DNA of 64,000 bases, from positions 1 to 64,000 of the forward strand of contig CAYTMU010000004.1 of assembly GCA_964438975.1 (NCBI GenBank). The letters are read 5' to 3'. Every line of letters starts with the position of its first letter. Position 1 is the first letter of the stretch. This stretch comes from Chryseosolibacter sp964438975 (GTDB lineage Bacteria; Bacteroidota; Bacteroidia; Cytophagales; Cyclobacteriaceae). Positions 1 to 8,098 of the stretch are shown here, piece by piece. A program made the translations under genes and the position numbers. The notes beneath the pieces are model-generated. The model was not told the DNA's origin and searched no databases. It saw only the letters and a list, made by a program, of their open reading frames with translations.

Positions 1-75
1 ATACACACGCGTGAAGAAGGCATCGACCTGAAAGGCAATGGGTTCAGCAAGGCCTCTCCCGCGGAGAGGGATTAG
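1..75 (+). CDS. possible 3' end of a gene running in from the left edge
   Basis: Frame 1 is open from the first base to a TAG at 73-75 and would give about 24 residues, including the hydrophilic stretch THTREEGIDLKGNG. The composition looks like a real protein end, but it is too short to assign to a family. Its last residues would be encoded inside the hairpin repeat at 50-83, and it would overlap the stop of the convergent methyltransferase gene by a few bases. Another frame carries a TGA within the first 15 bases. It could simply be non-coding. Confidence 0.3.
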   Translation: MHTREEGIDLKGNGFSKASPAERD

Positions 76-83
76 GGTGAGGT
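50..83. repeat. REP-like hairpin between convergent gene ends
   Basis: The bases at 53-69 form a perfect 7-bp stem, CCTCTCC / GGAGAGG, with the loop CGC, and are followed by GATTAGGGTGAGGT. This layout (CTCTCC hairpin followed by a TTAGGGTGAGG tail) resembles widespread REP-type palindromes known from memory. It occupies the shared 3' region of the possible left-edge gene and the minus-strand methyltransferase, whose last residues (SVTSP) are encoded in the tail. It may act as a transcription barrier; there is no T-tract on either side. Confidence 0.5.
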
Positions 84-866
84 GACGCTGAGGGGTACCA
101 ATTTTGTACCCCCATAGACAACCTCTCCTTTTACCAGCCCGAATTTCTCGCGCTGGTCTTCTGTCAGCGTGTTGACGAATTCGTCTTCGACAGGTTGTAA
201 TCCCGCCTCGGCTATGCGCGCGGGATAGTCCTTCCCGTAGCGGCGAACATGATCATCCTGTCCGAACATTTGCTCCCTTAACCGCCGGTCACTCACCGTC
301 GGATCTGAAATCGTAGTGTCGGCAACGGGATGAAAGAACGGTACCTGAAGGACGGCGTATCCGCCGGGTTTCAACACCCGGTTGATTTCCTTCATAGCGA
401 CTATATCGTCGTTAACGTGCTCAAGTACGTGATTGCACAGCACGACATCGAATGTGTTGTCGGAGAAGGGTAAATCGTGGATGTCGGCCTTGACCTTCGC
501 CAGCGGTGACTCCAGGTCCGTAGTGATGTACCGTTCGCCGTGAATTTTTTCGAACCGCGGGATAAAGCAGGCCTCTGGAGCAATGTGCAGCACTGACTGG
601 GGTTCCCGGAAGAAGGAAGTGCGCTGCTGAAGATAAAGCCAGATGAGACGGTGCCGCTCAAGTGAGAGACAATTCGGACAGAGTGCGTTGGGACGTGGAT
701 TGATACGGCCATAGGGAAGAAACTTCCGGAAGCTACCAGAACACACCGGGCACGTAACATTTGATCCCCGGAGAAGGAGTGCCGCGATCTTCAGACCGGG
801 GCCGCTAAGCCGCTGGAGATATTTTCTCGGAATGTACCGGATCAGCCAGGATATCAACCGCTTCAT
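72..866 (-). CDS. class I SAM-dependent methyltransferase with N-terminal CxxC pairs
   Basis: This 264-residue protein has a basic N-terminus, then a zinc-ribbon-like region with Cys39/Cys42 and Cys63/Cys66 (CPVC and CPNC), followed by a Rossmann-type methyltransferase domain. The SAM-binding parts visible are VLHIAPE near 92-98 and the acidic segment DLPFSDNTFDVVLCNHVLEH near 131-150, typical of the Methyltransf_11 superfamily. A conserved late strand GGYAVLQVPF is present. The substrate is unknown; similar proteins occur among small-molecule and cell-envelope sugar methyltransferases, so I give no symbol. The gene stands alone, convergent with whatever lies to the left and divergent from the sigma-factor gene. 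Its promoter element sits only five bases upstream of the ATG, suggesting a leaderless or almost leaderless mRNA. Confidence 0.75.
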   Translation of the reverse strand: MKRLISWLIRYIPRKYLQRLSGPGLKIAALLLRGSNVTCPVCSGSFRKFLPYGRINPRPNALCPNCLSLERHRLIWLYLQQRTSFFREPQSVLHIAPEACFIPRFEKIHGERYITTDLESPLAKVKADIHDLPFSDNTFDVVLCNHVLEHVNDDIVAMKEINRVLKPGGYAVLQVPFFHPVADTTISDPTVSDRRLREQMFGQDDHVRRYGKDYPARIAEAGLQPVEDEFVNTLTEDQREKFGLVKGEVVYGGTKLVPLSVTSP

Positions 867-871
867 CGCGG

Positions 872-879
872 CAAAGATA
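872..879 (-). promoter_or_regulatory. Bacteroidota -7 element TATCTTTG, nearly on top of the methyltransferase start
   Basis: Read on the minus strand the sequence TATCTTTG matches TAnnTTTG exactly. A TTTC, one base off the TTTG consensus, lies 19 bases upstream. The ATG follows the element after only five bases, so transcription would begin at or within a few bases of the start codon. Confidence 0.55.
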
Positions 880-996
880 AGAGGCTGTTCCGGAGCGAGA
901 AATATTAGCAGGATCTAAAACTAATTTGCCCGCAGCGTCATCATAATAGGGAAAACGGACCGGAAACGGTATTTTACGCAACAGGGACAAAGGCGT

Positions 997-1629
997 ATGC
1001 ATGCACAAACGCTACTCGACATTGCCATGACGCATTCGGATACCCTCATAGCCAGGGCTCAAACCGGGGATCAGACTGCCCAGGGACGACTTGTCCAGTT
1101 GTGGTATAAGCGCATCTACAACTTCGGATACAAGTTCTTCCTTGATCATGATATGGCCATGGAGATATCACAACGGACGTTCATTTCGATGTGCAGAAAC
1201 CTTTCAAAACTCAACGACCCCGCTCGCTTCCGACCTTGGTTATATAAGATCGCAGTGAATTGCTGCCGGGAAGAGGCGCGAAAGCGCAATGGCCAAAGGT
1301 CGCTCCCGTTTGACCTGGTCTGGAGCTACGGCGCCGAGGACTCGCCGGGATGGGAGTCGTCAGCTCATCGCGACGACAACCCCGAACGTCAACTTCGGCA
1401 GCAGGAACTGTCCGACATTCTTCAGGTAGCACTCGGTGAAATAAGTGCGGAGCAGCGAGAGGTTGTTATCATGAAGGAATACGAGGGCTTAAAGTTCCGC
1501 GAGATCGCCGAGGTACTGAATATATCTGAAAACACGGTCAAATCAAGGATGTACTACGGCCTTGACGCACTTAGGAAAATCCTGGAAAAGCGAAACATAA
1601 ACGAAACCACGATTGGCTATGAGCTATAA
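997..1629 (+). CDS. ECF RNA polymerase sigma factor
   Basis: This is a 210-residue sigma-70 family protein of the extracytoplasmic function type. Region 2 spans about residues 30-95 (with RFRPWLYKIAVNCCREEARK at its end), and region 4 spans about 140-200, with the helix-turn-helix FREIAEVLNISENTVKSRM near 168-186. Domains 1.1 and 3 are absent, as usual in ECF factors. The ATG at 997 has AGG six bases upstream; an in-frame ATG at 1027 is an alternative. The next gene starts inside the end of this one and encodes a membrane protein with the layout of an anti-sigma factor, so the pair is expected to respond to an envelope signal (inference from arrangement). Confidence 0.92.
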   Translation: MHAQTLLDIAMTHSDTLIARAQTGDQTAQGRLVQLWYKRIYNFGYKFFLDHDMAMEISQRTFISMCRNLSKLNDPARFRPWLYKIAVNCCREEARKRNGQRSLPFDLVWSYGAEDSPGWESSAHRDDNPERQLRQQELSDILQVALGEISAEQREVVIMKEYEGLKFREIAEVLNISENTVKSRMYYGLDALRKILEKRNINETTIGYEL

Positions 1630-2506
1630 ACCGGATGAAAGGGATTGGATGGCTTACCTCTACGGTGAGTTGGACGAAGAGACTGCGCGGGTCATAGATC
1701 AGTACCTTCTTCAGAATCCGGATGCAGCGCGCGAGTTGGAGCGATTCCGGTCCCTGAGAAAAGTCCTCGCGACTGTAGAAGATAAAGAGGTGATCACGCC
1801 GCCCATTGTTATCGGAACACCTGCCACCCCGCGGGAAGAAGGTGGTGCGAGGGTGCGCGGACGGCAATACCTGTGGAACGCTCCGTGGTTTAGGACAGTC
1901 GTCAGCGCGGCAGCATGCCTTGCACTGATCATCCTTGTTGGATGGGCGACCGATGCGCAACTCAGTGTTTCAAACAACGAACTCAGAATCGGATTTGGCT
2001 CCCTGCCACCGCAGCCCATTGTCCGCGAAGTGCCGGGCAAGGTCTTGACGGAAGCAGACGTGCGCGGGATGATACAGGCTTCTCTCGATGAAAACAACGA
2101 TGAGATAAAGGTCAGCCTCGAGAACACGCGGCAGAAACTCGACGCTTCAATAAAAGCAAGCCTCGCGCTGAATACCGAAAATATGGACCAGCTTGTCCGC
2201 ACGGTATCGAGCGCATCGCAGGAACAGATCCGCCAGTATGTCGACGGTATTCGCGAGGAGAACACGCAGCAGGTAAAAGACTACTTCGTGCTGACTTCGA
2301 CGGAGCAAAAGAAGTACATTGAGAATCTCCTCGTAGACTTCGCGAAGTACCTTCAGCAGCAACGCAGCGACGACCTTCGTCTCGTGCAATTGCGAATGAA
2401 CAACCTGGAACAAAACACTGACCTCTTCAAGCAGGAGACGGAACATATACTGTCGAGCATCATCACGACAGTTGGTGTGCCGGTTTCGGGTGAAATGAAG
2501 AACTGA
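1619..2506 (+). CDS. probable membrane-anchored anti-sigma factor
   Basis: The start chosen is ATG 1619, overlapping the end of the sigma gene by 11 bases; a TTG two codons earlier is possible. The 295-residue protein begins with a cytoplasmic segment (DWMAYLYGELDEETARVIDQ) resembling the zinc-less anti-sigma domain fold, has a single transmembrane helix near 93-111 (VVSAAACLALIILVGWA), and a roughly 180-residue periplasmic part predicted to be mostly alpha-helical and rich in Gln, Glu and Asn, probably coiled coil. The position directly after an ECF sigma gene, the translational overlap and the topology support an anti-sigma role. The usual HxxxCxxC zinc motif is not seen. The large helical periplasmic domain is the likely sensor. 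Confidence 0.75.
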   Translation: MSYKPDERDWMAYLYGELDEETARVIDQYLLQNPDAARELERFRSLRKVLATVEDKEVITPPIVIGTPATPREEGGARVRGRQYLWNAPWFRTVVSAAACLALIILVGWATDAQLSVSNNELRIGFGSLPPQPIVREVPGKVLTEADVRGMIQASLDENNDEIKVSLENTRQKLDASIKASLALNTENMDQLVRTVSSASQEQIRQYVDGIREENTQQVKDYFVLTSTEQKKYIENLLVDFAKYLQQQRSDDLRLVQLRMNNLEQNTDLFKQETEHILSSIITTVGVPVSGEMKN

Positions 2507-2528
2507 TATCCATCGTCAACACACGCAA

Positions 2529-3725
2529 ATGAAAAGGACACAACGATTGCACTTGATCGCTCTTCTGGTTTTGAGCATGGCATCGCACACAGCATTTTCT
2601 CAGAACGTCGATGAAGAGCGCATGAAGCGCGACATCAAGGTTGCGGAGAACGTTCTGGCAACATTGATCAAACAAGAACTTGAACAGCAAGGCGCCATAC
2701 TGGGGCTTAACATCAGCGGGACCTATGAACCCGGTTACGGTGTTACCTTCCGCGTGCCTTCTGAAAGTTCGATGCCGTTCACGATCATCAACATGAACCA
2801 GGTGCCGGGTGAAATGGTATCTGATGGAGCATATCGGTATTCCCTTCGAATGAACGGCGACACCTATCGCTATTCTCTCCGAATGGACGGTGTGCCAGAC
2901 GCGCCTGCACCCCCGGATGGAGTTGTCAGCCTGTCTGAGCGTGTCAAGGCTAGTGCCGAGTCAAGCGCTGACAGTGTCCGCAGTGCATACAACACCACCG
3001 TCATTCGCGCAGCGCAAAACTTCATCCTGGATTACGGGGAGTTCCTCAGCCAGTTGCGCCCCGACGAAAGGATCGTTGTAACAAACCAGAGCGACCGCAT
3101 GCATTTCATCTTCGCGGAGGGCAAACGGTCCAGGATTTTGGTCGAGGGGAGCAGGGGAGACGTCGCAGCATTCAGACAGGGTAAACTCACGCGCGACCAG
3201 GCTTTGAAAAAGCTCAGGGTTGTCAACACCGAGATCATTGACGCCCGGCAACCTGATCTCGAAATGCTTTCCAGCATCCTGACCCGGCTTTACCGGCCTG
3301 ACTTGTCCAAGACGTATTTTGCGGAAGGGAATGTCTATTATGAGCGCCTTCGCGACATTGGTGTCGTGTACTACATGCGGCTTGTGAGCTCCAACGAAGT
3401 TGGCCCTAACCGGTTTCTCATGCCCACTGTCGGTCATGATCAGATGGATTTGGAAACGCGCAACAGGAAGGTGACGGAATTGTACCCCGTATTCGAACAG
3501 GAACTGATCGACAATATCCTCGACTATGGCCGCACGGTGAAGAGCCTCGCGAACGACGAGGACCTTGTCTTTAACATAGTGCTTACCCGATGCTCTGGGT
3601 GTGGGATTCCCGACACCATCGAATTGTCCATCGACGCATCCATCCTGCAAGACTTGAATGCCGGCAAGATCGACAAGAACACCGCGTTCAAGAAAGTCAC
3701 TATCAAGAAGGGCCAGCGCCAATAA
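2529..3725 (+). CDS. secreted protein of unknown function with an internally duplicated domain
   Basis: I do not recognise a family for this 398-residue protein. It starts with a Sec signal peptide (cleavage likely after SHTAFS, near residue 24) and lies 22 bases after the anti-sigma gene, so it probably belongs to the same operon. Two C-terminal segments match one another: residues about 164-240 (ILDYGEFLSQLRPDE ... QGKLTRDQALKK) and about 329-395 (ILDYGRTVKSLANDE ... AGKIDKNTAFKK), evidence of domain duplication. Residues about 101-118 hold a short tandem repeat, YRYSLRMNGD / YRYSLRMDG. The second copy also contains a CSGCG motif. A periplasmic role in the signalling that the sigma/anti-sigma pair handles is a guess from context. 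Confidence 0.8.
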   Translation: MKRTQRLHLIALLVLSMASHTAFSQNVDEERMKRDIKVAENVLATLIKQELEQQGAILGLNISGTYEPGYGVTFRVPSESSMPFTIINMNQVPGEMVSDGAYRYSLRMNGDTYRYSLRMDGVPDAPAPPDGVVSLSERVKASAESSADSVRSAYNTTVIRAAQNFILDYGEFLSQLRPDERIVVTNQSDRMHFIFAEGKRSRILVEGSRGDVAAFRQGKLTRDQALKKLRVVNTEIIDARQPDLEMLSSILTRLYRPDLSKTYFAEGNVYYERLRDIGVVYYMRLVSSNEVGPNRFLMPTVGHDQMDLETRNRKVTELYPVFEQELIDNILDYGRTVKSLANDEDLVFNIVLTRCSGCGIPDTIELSIDASILQDLNAGKIDKNTAFKKVTIKKGQRQ

Positions 3726-3854
3726 TCCGGCGCGGAATCCGTCGTCAAATTGTGCTGATACTGCGGGATGAGTCGCTGGTAATCAGTGTATTTGTTATTA
3801 CATAGTTGGAATAGCAATTATGTAGGTGGTTCCCGCCTGATGTAACCTTTCCCG

Positions 3855-3862
3855 TACCTTTG
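3855..3862 (+). promoter_or_regulatory. -7 element TACCTTTG of the efflux operon
   Basis: TACCTTTG is an exact match to TAnnTTTG and lies 66 bases before the chosen ATG at 3929. I see no good TTTG at the expected distance upstream (GTTCCC is there instead), so only the -7 half is supported. Confidence 0.45.
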
Positions 3863-3928
3863 GTGTTCCTTGTAGTATGGATTGCCGTATCTGATACAAT
3901 CCTGTCTACAAGGGTAAAAAAGCCAAAT

Positions 3929-5272
3929 ATGAAAAGAAACCTGATCATCGGTGCCGGGATCATTGTTGTGTTGCTTGTAGCGTTTTTCGTTGTTAAAGGC
4001 AATAAGACAGCTGAATCCGCTGACATCATGACCTACGTTAAGACCGGCCCTTTCAAAGTGGAGATAGAAACCACGGGCGAGCTCGAAGCGAAAAACTCCG
4101 TCAAAATTCAGGCGCCGAGCAACCTTCGAGACTTCAGGATCTGGCAGATCGTTATCCAGGATATTGTTGATGAAGGAACTATCGTGAAGAAGGGAGACTG
4201 GGTCGCAACACTCGATCGTTCTGAATTTCAGACCAAGTTGAATGATAAGAAGATCGAGCTCGATCGGGAGCTTGCGGAGTTCACCCAGACACAGCTCGAT
4301 ACCGCGCTGGAGCTTAGAGCGGCACGTGACCAGTTGATCAACCTCCGATATGCTGTTGAAGAAAAGGAAATAATCCTTGAACAGTCTAAGTTCGAACCCC
4401 CTGCTACGATCAAACAGGCAGAGATCAATGTAGAACGTGCGAAGCGGGAGTATCAACAGGCACTTGAGAATTACAAGATCAGGAAAGAGAAGAATGCCGC
4501 CAAAATGCAGGAACAGAATGCCGAGTTGCGCAAAGTTCAAAATGAACACAACGCGATGATGAGGGCGATTGAGGCATTCCGTGTGATCGCTCCCGATGCG
4601 GGCATGGTGATCTATGAGAAAAGCCGTCAGGATGGACGTCCGATCAAGGCGGGTTCACAGGTTAATATGTGGGACCCTACCGTTGCCACGCTGCCGGACA
4701 TGACGACGATGATGTCGAGGACGTATGTCAACGAAGTGGACGTTCGGAAAGTCAAGAACGGGCAGCGTGTGGAAGTGGGCCTGGACGCCTATCCTGAGAA
4801 AAGACTCGTCGGCAAGGTCGTTCGGGTAGCCAATGTGGGGGAGGAGCGTCCTAATTCCGATGCTAAGGTATTTGAAGTTTCTGTGGAGATCGAAGGCACC
4901 GACCCTACGCTTCGTCCTTCGATGACCACCAGCAATAAGATCATCACGAAACTTATCGAAGAGGCACTTTTTGTTCCACTGGAAGCACTGCACAATCATA
5001 AAGACTCTATCACCTTTGTCTACAAACGCGAGGGTTTGAACATCGTTAAGCAGGAAGTAGTTATGGGCGAGACGAATGCAAACGAGGCGGTAATAGTCAG
5101 TGGTCTCTCCGATGGTGATCGCGTATTTCTCTCCGTACCCTCAGGGCAGGAGGATAAAGCGATTGACCTGCTGCCGGAGATGAACGGCAAGCGCAAGAAA
5201 AAACAAGATGAGGAAACTACCTCACCCGCTCCTAATGAACTTATCCGCCCTGTTGGAAGACCAACCCGATAG
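3929..5272 (+). CDS. periplasmic adaptor (HlyD/MacA family) of an efflux system
   Basis: The protein is 447 residues from ATG 3929; an upstream TTG would add 23 residues without merit, because the membrane anchor MKRNLIIGAGIIVVLL begins here. After the anchor (about 6-23) come a split lipoyl/barrel domain, a long alpha-helical hairpin rich in Glu, Lys and Gln (about 90-215) and a beta-barrel domain with the family features around RPIKAGSQVNMWDPTVATLP and GLDAYPEKRLVGKVV. Such adaptors link an inner-membrane permease to a TolC channel. The permease gene begins two bases after its stop and the channel gene overlaps the permease, a classic tripartite operon. The C-terminus is highly charged (NGKRKKKQDEETT). 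Confidence 0.88.
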   Translation: MKRNLIIGAGIIVVLLVAFFVVKGNKTAESADIMTYVKTGPFKVEIETTGELEAKNSVKIQAPSNLRDFRIWQIVIQDIVDEGTIVKKGDWVATLDRSEFQTKLNDKKIELDRELAEFTQTQLDTALELRAARDQLINLRYAVEEKEIILEQSKFEPPATIKQAEINVERAKREYQQALENYKIRKEKNAAKMQEQNAELRKVQNEHNAMMRAIEAFRVIAPDAGMVIYEKSRQDGRPIKAGSQVNMWDPTVATLPDMTTMMSRTYVNEVDVRKVKNGQRVEVGLDAYPEKRLVGKVVRVANVGEERPNSDAKVFEVSVEIEGTDPTLRPSMTTSNKIITKLIEEALFVPLEALHNHKDSITFVYKREGLNIVKQEVVMGETNANEAVIVSGLSDGDRVFLSVPSGQEDKAIDLLPEMNGKRKKKQDEETTSPAPNELIRPVGRPTR

Positions 5273-5274
5273 AC

Positions 5275-6627
5275 ATGCTGGAACGGATATTAGCCAACCT
5301 TTACATTGCGGTTGACGCCGTAATCTCCAACAAGGTGCGGTCTCTGTTGACTGCGCTTGGCATCATTTTCGGGGTAGCCGCCGTCATCGCCATGCTCGCG
5401 ATCGGCAACGGTGCGCAACAGGAGATCCTCGAACAAATACGATTGGTCGGTGTCAACAATATCGTTGTCAAGCCTGTGATCGAACAACATGAAGAAAAGA
5501 TCCAGGAGACCGCCGGAACACTTGAAAAGAAAAAATTCTCGCCTGGGCTGACACTTCGCGATGTAGAGAGTATCGAAGAAACCATCCCCGGGCTTACGCG
5601 AATCAGTCCCGAGATCATTCTTGAGACCAATGTCGTTCGAAGTGGATACAGGCGATCGGCAAAGCTCGTCGGAGTAGATCCAGCCTATTTTGAGATGTAC
5701 AATTTTGTGCTGGATGAAGGCATGATGTTCACTGACAACCACCGGACCATTGGTGCACCAGTGTGCATCGTCGGGCAGTCGATCAAGAGCCGGTTTTTCC
5801 CAACTGAGAATCCGATCGGAAAGAATATCAAGGTGGGTTCTCATTGGTTGACGATCATCGGTGTTATGAACGAACGCTATATTTCGCAGAGCAGTATCAG
5901 TAAACTCGGTATCCGCGATTTCAACATGGATATCTATGTACCGCTACAAACAATGCTGATTCGTTACCGCGATCGCGACAAAATCACGGCGGCAGAGCTG
6001 CGCCAGGCAGCGGCTCGCAACCGCAGCGGTGGGAATTCGGGTGAGTCGAGTGCAGCAGAGCAGGAGCGCAAAAATTACCACCAGTTAGACCGCCTGGTGA
6101 TTCAGGTTAGTGAGACGCCGTTGCTGCAGCCTTCAGCCGAGATACTGTCGCGTCTTCTTAAGCGAAGGCATTACGACATGGTCGATTTTGAAATAGAAAT
6201 ACCCGAGCTGTTGCTGAAACAGCAGCAGCGGACCAACGATATCTTCAATTATGTTCTGGGTGCTATCGCTGGTATATCTCTTCTCGTCGGGGGAATCGGA
6301 ATCATGAATATCATGCTAGCCTCGGTGCTCGAGCGGATCAAGGAGATCGGCCTACGTCTTTCAATCGGCGCGAAGAAGAGTGATGTCACTCAGCAGTTCC
6401 TGTTTGAAGCGATCATGATCAGCGTTTCGGGGGGACTCATTGGTGTCATCCTCGGAGTGGCAATGGCTTATCTGGTCTCCGAATTTGCGGATATCCCCAC
6501 GCTCATCAGTTTCAGTTCAATTGTATTGTCATTTGGCGTTGCCGCAACCGTGGGGCTGATATTCGGTATCGCCCCGGCGAGGAAGGCTGCCAGTCAGGAC
6601 CCTATTACCTCGTTGCGATATGAATAA
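5275..6627 (+). CDS. MacB/FtsX-type ABC transporter permease
   Basis: The 450-residue protein has one transmembrane helix near 22-45 (SLLTALGIIFGVAAVIAML), a large MacB periplasmic core domain, and three helices near 330-352, 377-400 and 412-440 that form the FtsX domain, with the family motif LASVLERIKEIGLRLSIGAK between them. A low-complexity, Ser/Gly/Arg-rich insertion sits near 238-260. This permease type moves substrates by mechanotransmission and needs a separate or fused ATPase; no Walker A motif exists in this protein and no ATPase gene lies next to it. It is cotranscribed with the adaptor gene (2-base gap) and overlaps the channel gene by 8 bases. Confidence 0.88.
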   Translation: MLERILANLYIAVDAVISNKVRSLLTALGIIFGVAAVIAMLAIGNGAQQEILEQIRLVGVNNIVVKPVIEQHEEKIQETAGTLEKKKFSPGLTLRDVESIEETIPGLTRISPEIILETNVVRSGYRRSAKLVGVDPAYFEMYNFVLDEGMMFTDNHRTIGAPVCIVGQSIKSRFFPTENPIGKNIKVGSHWLTIIGVMNERYISQSSISKLGIRDFNMDIYVPLQTMLIRYRDRDKITAAELRQAAARNRSGGNSGESSAAEQERKNYHQLDRLVIQVSETPLLQPSAEILSRLLKRRHYDMVDFEIEIPELLLKQQQRTNDIFNYVLGAIAGISLLVGGIGIMNIMLASVLERIKEIGLRLSIGAKKSDVTQQFLFEAIMISVSGGLIGVILGVAMAYLVSEFADIPTLISFSSIVLSFGVAATVGLIFGIAPARKAASQDPITSLRYE

Positions 6628-8092
6628 ATTTTCAGGAACGACTGCCTTTCTGATTTTCTTGTTTCTGTTCTCGTTTTCTGCCGATGCTCAGCAGGTATTT
6701 ACTCTGGAGGACATCATCATAATGGCACGTAATCAATCGCCATCGTCGAAATGGGCTGAGACAAGAAAGGAAAATCGCTTTTGGGCATATAGATCTTTTC
6801 GCACTAACTACAATCCACAGTTGCGGCTGCAGGGCGCACTTCCGGTTTACAACGAGCGTGTTAACCAGGTTCTCCAGCCCGACGGATCGTACCGGTATAT
6901 CCCGGTTCAAAACACAAACAATGATGTAACACTCGGCTTGCTGCAGCCACTCGCATTTTCCGGAGGTATCATTTCGGCGAACTCCGACCTGGGATTTTTC
7001 AAAGACTACCTCGACAATTCCGGGTTTGGTGAGCAGTGGAGTGGCACGGTGTTCAACGTATCTCTCAATCAGCCGTTGTTTGCGTTCAACCCTTACAAGT
7101 GGGATCGCCGGATCGAACCTCTTGTGTACGAAGAATCGAAACGCGAATACGTCGAAGAAATGGAGCAGATATCTCAGACTGCGGTTCAGCGATTCTTCAA
7201 TGTGCTCGAACAGCAGATCAATTTTCAAATTGCCAACTTCAACCTCGCCAACAACGATACGATCTACAAGATAGAACAAGGTCGCTACAACATCGGAACC
7301 ACTTCACTCGACAAATTGCTCCAGGTAGAGCTTCAGTTATTGACTTCGCGCCAACAGGTTGCGCAGGCAAGCCTTGCCCTTGAAACGGCACGGCTTCAGA
7401 TGCGCTCCTACGTGGGGCTGAATGCCGGAGAGCTCTTTCAGTTCTCTCTTCCTGAGTCGATTCCGCAATTCGATGTGACGGTTGAGAAGGCGTTGGAACT
7501 TGCCAAACTGAACCGGTCGCAGTACATCGGATTTGAACGAAGAAGGCTGGAAGGCGAGGAGTCGGTAGCGCGGGCAAAAGGCAATCGCTTCCAAGTTAAT
7601 GCACGGGCTGCGTACGGGTTGAATAACAACGGCCTTGTGTTCTCGGATATCTACAACGATCCAACTGAGCAACAGCAGTTCAACCTGACTTTCAGTGTGC
7701 CCGTTCTCGACTGGGGACGAAACAAGGCGATGATGCGTACCGCGATGGCCAACAAGCAGCTTCAGGATTTTCAGATAGCCCAGGATGAGGTGAACTTCGA
7801 ACAAGAAGTAATGACACAGGTAAGGCAGTTCGAAATGCTGCGCTTGCAACTCGAGATAACGCGAAAGTCTGATGAAGTTGCCGCGGAGCGCTATAATGTG
7901 TCTCAGAACCGATACCTGATCGGAAAGATCGACATCACCAACCTGAACATCGCACTGAATGAAAAGGATGACGCCAAGCGGAAGTACATTCAGGCTCTTC
8001 GGGACTTTTGGATTGCCTATTACAATCTTCGCAAGCTAACGCTGTACGATTTCTACGCTGGTAACCTGTTGTATACGCCGGAAGCGGAGTAA
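6620..8092 (+). CDS. TolC-family outer membrane efflux channel
   Basis: This 490-residue protein has a Sec signal peptide (MNKFSGTTAFLIFLFLFSFS, cleaved after SADA near 23) and the two helical repeats of the outer membrane efflux protein family, with long Gln- and Glu-rich helices near 180-270 and 380-470 and a beta-hairpin-type segment FSGGIISANSDLG. The length is normal for the family. It closes the efflux operon and starts inside the end of the permease gene, implying coupled translation. It provides the exit duct through the outer membrane. Its gene ends six bases before the end of the convergent purB gene. Confidence 0.9.
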   Translation: MNKFSGTTAFLIFLFLFSFSADAQQVFTLEDIIIMARNQSPSSKWAETRKENRFWAYRSFRTNYNPQLRLQGALPVYNERVNQVLQPDGSYRYIPVQNTNNDVTLGLLQPLAFSGGIISANSDLGFFKDYLDNSGFGEQWSGTVFNVSLNQPLFAFNPYKWDRRIEPLVYEESKREYVEEMEQISQTAVQRFFNVLEQQINFQIANFNLANNDTIYKIEQGRYNIGTTSLDKLLQVELQLLTSRQQVAQASLALETARLQMRSYVGLNAGELFQFSLPESIPQFDVTVEKALELAKLNRSQYIGFERRRLEGEESVARAKGNRFQVNARAAYGLNNNGLVFSDIYNDPTEQQQFNLTFSVPVLDWGRNKAMMRTAMANKQLQDFQIAQDEVNFEQEVMTQVRQFEMLRLQLEITRKSDEVAAERYNVSQNRYLIGKIDITNLNIALNEKDDAKRKYIQALRDFWIAYYNLRKLTLYDFYAGNLLYTPEAE

Positions 8093-8098
8093 CATCGC

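Noticed and set aside
3860..3928. 23-residue N-terminal extension of the efflux adaptor from TTG
   Set aside because: It would begin within the promoter element TACCTTTG and place polar residues before the membrane anchor.
3818..4549. 243-codon open frame on the minus strand
   Set aside because: It is antisense to the efflux adaptor gene and has no recognisable domain; the adaptor frame has all family features.
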